From an uncultured Porphyromonas sp. (GTDB lineage Bacteria > Bacteroidota > Bacteroidia > Bacteroidales > Porphyromonadaceae): DNA of 7,291 nucleotides. The position numbers were made by a program, and so were the translations under genes. Shown here piece by piece: positions 5,220-7,291 of the stretch. The DNA lies in contig CAMXXM010000067.1 of assembly GCA_947253195.1 (NCBI GenBank), positions 1-7,291 on the forward strand, written 5' to 3'. The notes below the pieces were generated by a model that was not told where the DNA came from, searched no databases, and was given only the letters and a program-made list of their open reading frames with translations. Each line of letters begins with the position of its first letter. Positions within the stretch are counted from its first letter, which is position 1.

Positions 5220-7291
5220 TCAATTCTTCAGATCCACAACCACACCAAACTGCACCTGAGGAGGGTAGGTGGGGTAGTAGGGCATAGTGAAGTGATTGGG
5301 CTTAAATACCTGTGCGCCGACATTGTAGTATCTCACGAAGACGCGTGCTCGCTTGAGATGAAAATTGGCATACGCTGTCATCATAGGAGCATCCCCACCG
5401 ATAAGGATCTTATCCTGAGGCGTAAACATCTGTGTTGTCGGCTCATAGTAGGGTGCCGTATAGCTACTGTACCACTTGGCATCCACACCCACCTGTAGGG
5501 TCATCACCTTAGCGATGAGTCCGCTGAAGTAGAGATTGGCATACGCAGCAAACTCCGGCATCGGGATCACGTAGCTGTCGCTGCTGCTCTGCCAAATGAA
5601 GGAGGTTTCGAGATTGAGAAACCTCCACCGCAGTGCTTGATCAAAGCCTGCACTGATCACTCGGACGTTGCCCTCATGCTGGATCGGCTGATAGGAAACA
5701 GAGTCGACCTGATAAGGCTGCTGGATAGTCTCTGCGCGTACAAAGAGATGGGACTCTGTCGCTGGGATAGTGAGGTCAGCTCCGAGTCTCATGCGCTGAG
5801 TATTCTTTAGCTCTCTATCCCAGGCGTGGAAAGTACTCTTGAAGTGCTCCAAGAAGTAGGGCGGCACTGTATTGAGGAAAAGACCATTTCCACTCAGGAT
5901 CACGTCCCTCTTGAAGAGCTTCATCCTCAGATCCACATTACCCCTCACATCGATCTCACCGGCGCGATAGCCCTCGACGCCTACCTGTCCCTGCACATAC
6001 CACTTCAGGTGCTTAAAGGAGTCGCTCTTGATCCTCCCTCCGATGAGGGTGGAGTGCAGCTTGGACCCCTGCTCCTCGTAAGGGAGATCCAGTCGCTCAG
6101 CATCCTCCGGCAGGATGAGCGGCTGCTTATTGATCTGGTAGTCAAAGGAGGCAAAAGCGCTGATGCCCATCTTCGCCCACTTGTGGAAGCCCTCCATCAG
6201 CTCTACGCCCACGGTATTTGATATGGTAGCGCTACTGAAGCGGTCGTAAGGATAGTACTTCATACCCTCCTGCTTGGGGATGAATTTCTCCTTGAATCGA
6301 TCAAGCAGGGCAGGATCCTGTGAGACAAACTCGTGACTGCCACGCTCGATCGTTAGGTCGTGGAAGATCGAGGTGACAGGGACAAAGATCTTCTTCACCA
6401 CTTCGTCCTTCTCCTCGTTGTTGTCTTCGTCTCCCTTATCCTTCGGTGGTGCGCTTCTCCTAAGTATCTTCTGCTCTTTAGGCGCCTCTGTTGGTACTGC
6501 AAGGGAGTCGGGCTCAGAAGCCACTTCCAGCGCTGTCGGTAGCGAGTCTTGCTTGGCTACCTCGTCCTTTAGTGGAGTCTTGGGGGCTTCGACCAGCTTC
6601 CCGTCCTTGTCGTACTCTCGGTAGCGTCCGAGGCGATACCGGTGGTGAAGCCGTCCGCGACCATAGGAGGCGGAGTTCCAGGTGGACTTATATCGGGTCG
6701 GGATGTCGCGAGGTAGCAGCGTGCGTCGTCCGCCGGCTATCTCCTCCACATTGGAGATATACCTCATGTCGGTGATACCGCCATTCTCCTGGTTGATGAC
6801 GTTGGTATTCCCCACCTCGGCAAAGAGCTCATACCGCCCCTTGGTGTAGGAGCCAAAGATCCGGTAGGTGAGTGCTTGGGAGGCGGTATTATTGTACACG
6901 CCATTGGCCTTGTCTATCTCCGCTTCCCCGCCGAGATTGACATTGGGACCCAAGTTGGTGGTAAAGAGGGCATGTAGGAGCTGCTCCAGCTCGTTGGATC
7001 CGCCCAGCTTCTGCACGCTAAGGTAAGTGTAGGGCACCTTGGTGTCGAAGTACCTCGCCATAGTCCCTCTCCGGAGAAGGTGGAAGTAGGGCGCCAAGTA
7101 GTAAAAGTCTCCCCACTGGTCAACCGGCTGGTCGAAGTAGACCTTGGACTGATAGGGACCTGCATAAGTGCCTAAGTAGCTCTCCGCGATACTCCTGCCC
7201 TCGATGTGCTCTCGTCTGAAGGAATTGAGCTTGAGGGTGTCAATAGGAGCCGGTCTTAGGTCTCCCGTGCGACCGGTCAGGTAGTAGCTCT
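5220..7291 (-). CDS. Bacteroidetes putative porin (Porin_10-like outer-membrane beta-barrel), 5' end missing
   Basis: Probably an outer-membrane beta-barrel for passive uptake. The frame is open from the window edge to TGA at 5220-5222, giving 689 visible residues. A TTG at 7095-7097 could be taken as a start but is inside the gene: the 64 codons before it continue the family pattern, with YQSKVYFDQPVDQWGDFYY leading straight into LAPYFHLLRRG. The signal peptide and true start lie beyond 7291. Recognisable family segments follow: ARYFDTKVPYTYL, NLGPNVNLG, NGVYNNTASQ and ENGGITD. The second half has many short alternating hydrophobic/aromatic stretches typical of barrel strands, and the chain ends in VQFGVVVDLKN. 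A charged Pro/Glu/Lys-rich insert of about 75 residues (6390-6614) probably forms a loop. The family name is from recognition of these segments, not a search. It is the first visible gene of the run and is followed nine bases later by the anchored binding-domain gene. Confidence 0.88.
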   Translation of the reverse strand, partial: SYYLTGRTGDLRPAPIDTLKLNSFRREHIEGRSIAESYLGTYAGPYQSKVYFDQPVDQWGDFYYLAPYFHLLRRGTMARYFDTKVPYTYLSVQKLGGSNELEQLLHALFTTNLGPNVNLGGEAEIDKANGVYNNTASQALTYRIFGSYTKGRYELFAEVGNTNVINQENGGITDMRYISNVEEIAGGRRTLLPRDIPTRYKSTWNSASYGRGRLHHRYRLGRYREYDKDGKLVEAPKTPLKDEVAKQDSLPTALEVASEPDSLAVPTEAPKEQKILRRSAPPKDKGDEDNNEEKDEVVKKIFVPVTSIFHDLTIERGSHEFVSQDPALLDRFKEKFIPKQEGMKYYPYDRFSSATISNTVGVELMEGFHKWAKMGISAFASFDYQINKQPLILPEDAERLDLPYEEQGSKLHSTLIGGRIKSDSFKHLKWYVQGQVGVEGYRAGEIDVRGNVDLRMKLFKRDVILSGNGLFLNTVPPYFLEHFKSTFHAWDRELKNTQRMRLGADLTIPATESHLFVRAETIQQPYQVDSVSYQPIQHEGNVRVISAGFDQALRWRFLNLETSFIWQSSSDSYVIPMPEFAAYANLYFSGLIAKVMTLQVGVDAKWYSSYTAPYYEPTTQMFTPQDKILIGGDAPMMTAYANFHLKRARVFVRYYNVGAQVFKPNHFTMPYYPTYPPQVQFGVVVDLKN
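6390..6614 (-). other. Charged low-complexity insert within the porin
   Basis: About 75 codons encode a stretch rich in Asp, Glu, Lys, Pro, Ser and Ala, running from YDKDGKLVEAPKTP to KGDEDNNEEKDEVVKK. It lacks the aromatic and alternating hydrophobic pattern of the flanking barrel segments. The frame is intact throughout. It is best read as a disordered or surface-exposed loop, or a periplasmic linker; topology cannot be settled from sequence alone. Confidence 0.6.

Noticed and set aside
5055..5498. 147-codon plus-strand open frame crossing the porin/binding-domain junction
   Set aside because: It is opposite two credible genes, its translation shows no recognisable motif, and it has no evident ribosome binding site. 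It is a shadow of the reverse-strand codons.

Overview
The window looks like a piece of a Bacteroidota genome, probably order Bacteroidales and possibly close to Porphyromonas. The evidence is a Bacteroidetes-type 'putative porin' (Porin_10-like), a DAHP synthase fused at its C-terminus to a chorismate mutase, tightly packed genes, and start codons without clear Shine-Dalgarno sequences. The base composition is balanced to slightly GC-rich by eye. The genus is an inference. The first 47 bases are not genomic: they are an Illumina Nextera adapter with what looks like an index, so this is the untrimmed end of a short-read contig.

All seven genes lie on the minus strand and read from the right edge to the left edge. 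In transcription order they are: an outer-membrane porin cut off at its 5' end by the window edge (5220-7291); a membrane-anchored protein resembling solute-binding family 3 (4413-5210); a DEAD-box RNA helicase of RhlE type with a basic Arg/Gly-rich tail (3122-4393); a DHH/DHHA1 phosphoesterase of NrnA type (2102-3115); a fused DAHP synthase and chorismate mutase (1032-2102); dihydroneopterin aldolase FolB (680-1057); and a family 2 glycosyltransferase (48-677) cut off at its 3' end by the adapter.

The genes are separated by at most 19 bases, or they overlap (1 base between the phosphoesterase and the DAHP synthase, 26 bases between the DAHP synthase and folB). No gap is large enough for a typical promoter plus terminator, so the simplest reading is one polycistronic transcript starting beyond position 7291. 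There is no tRNA, rRNA, CRISPR array, insertion sequence or recognisable terminator.

The gene set is mixed but partly coherent. The helicase and the NrnA-like enzyme both act on RNA (unwinding, and clearing short oligonucleotides and pAp). The DAHP synthase-chorismate mutase opens the shikimate pathway and drains chorismate to prephenate, while FolB makes the pterin half of folate, whose p-aminobenzoate half also comes from chorismate. The porin and the anchored binding-domain protein act at the envelope, and the glycosyltransferase probably in surface polysaccharide or glycan assembly. I see no sign of a defence system, mobile element or new kind of system. The points most worth a second look are the adapter and the false protein tail it creates, the charged insert in the porin, and the orphan anchored binding domain.
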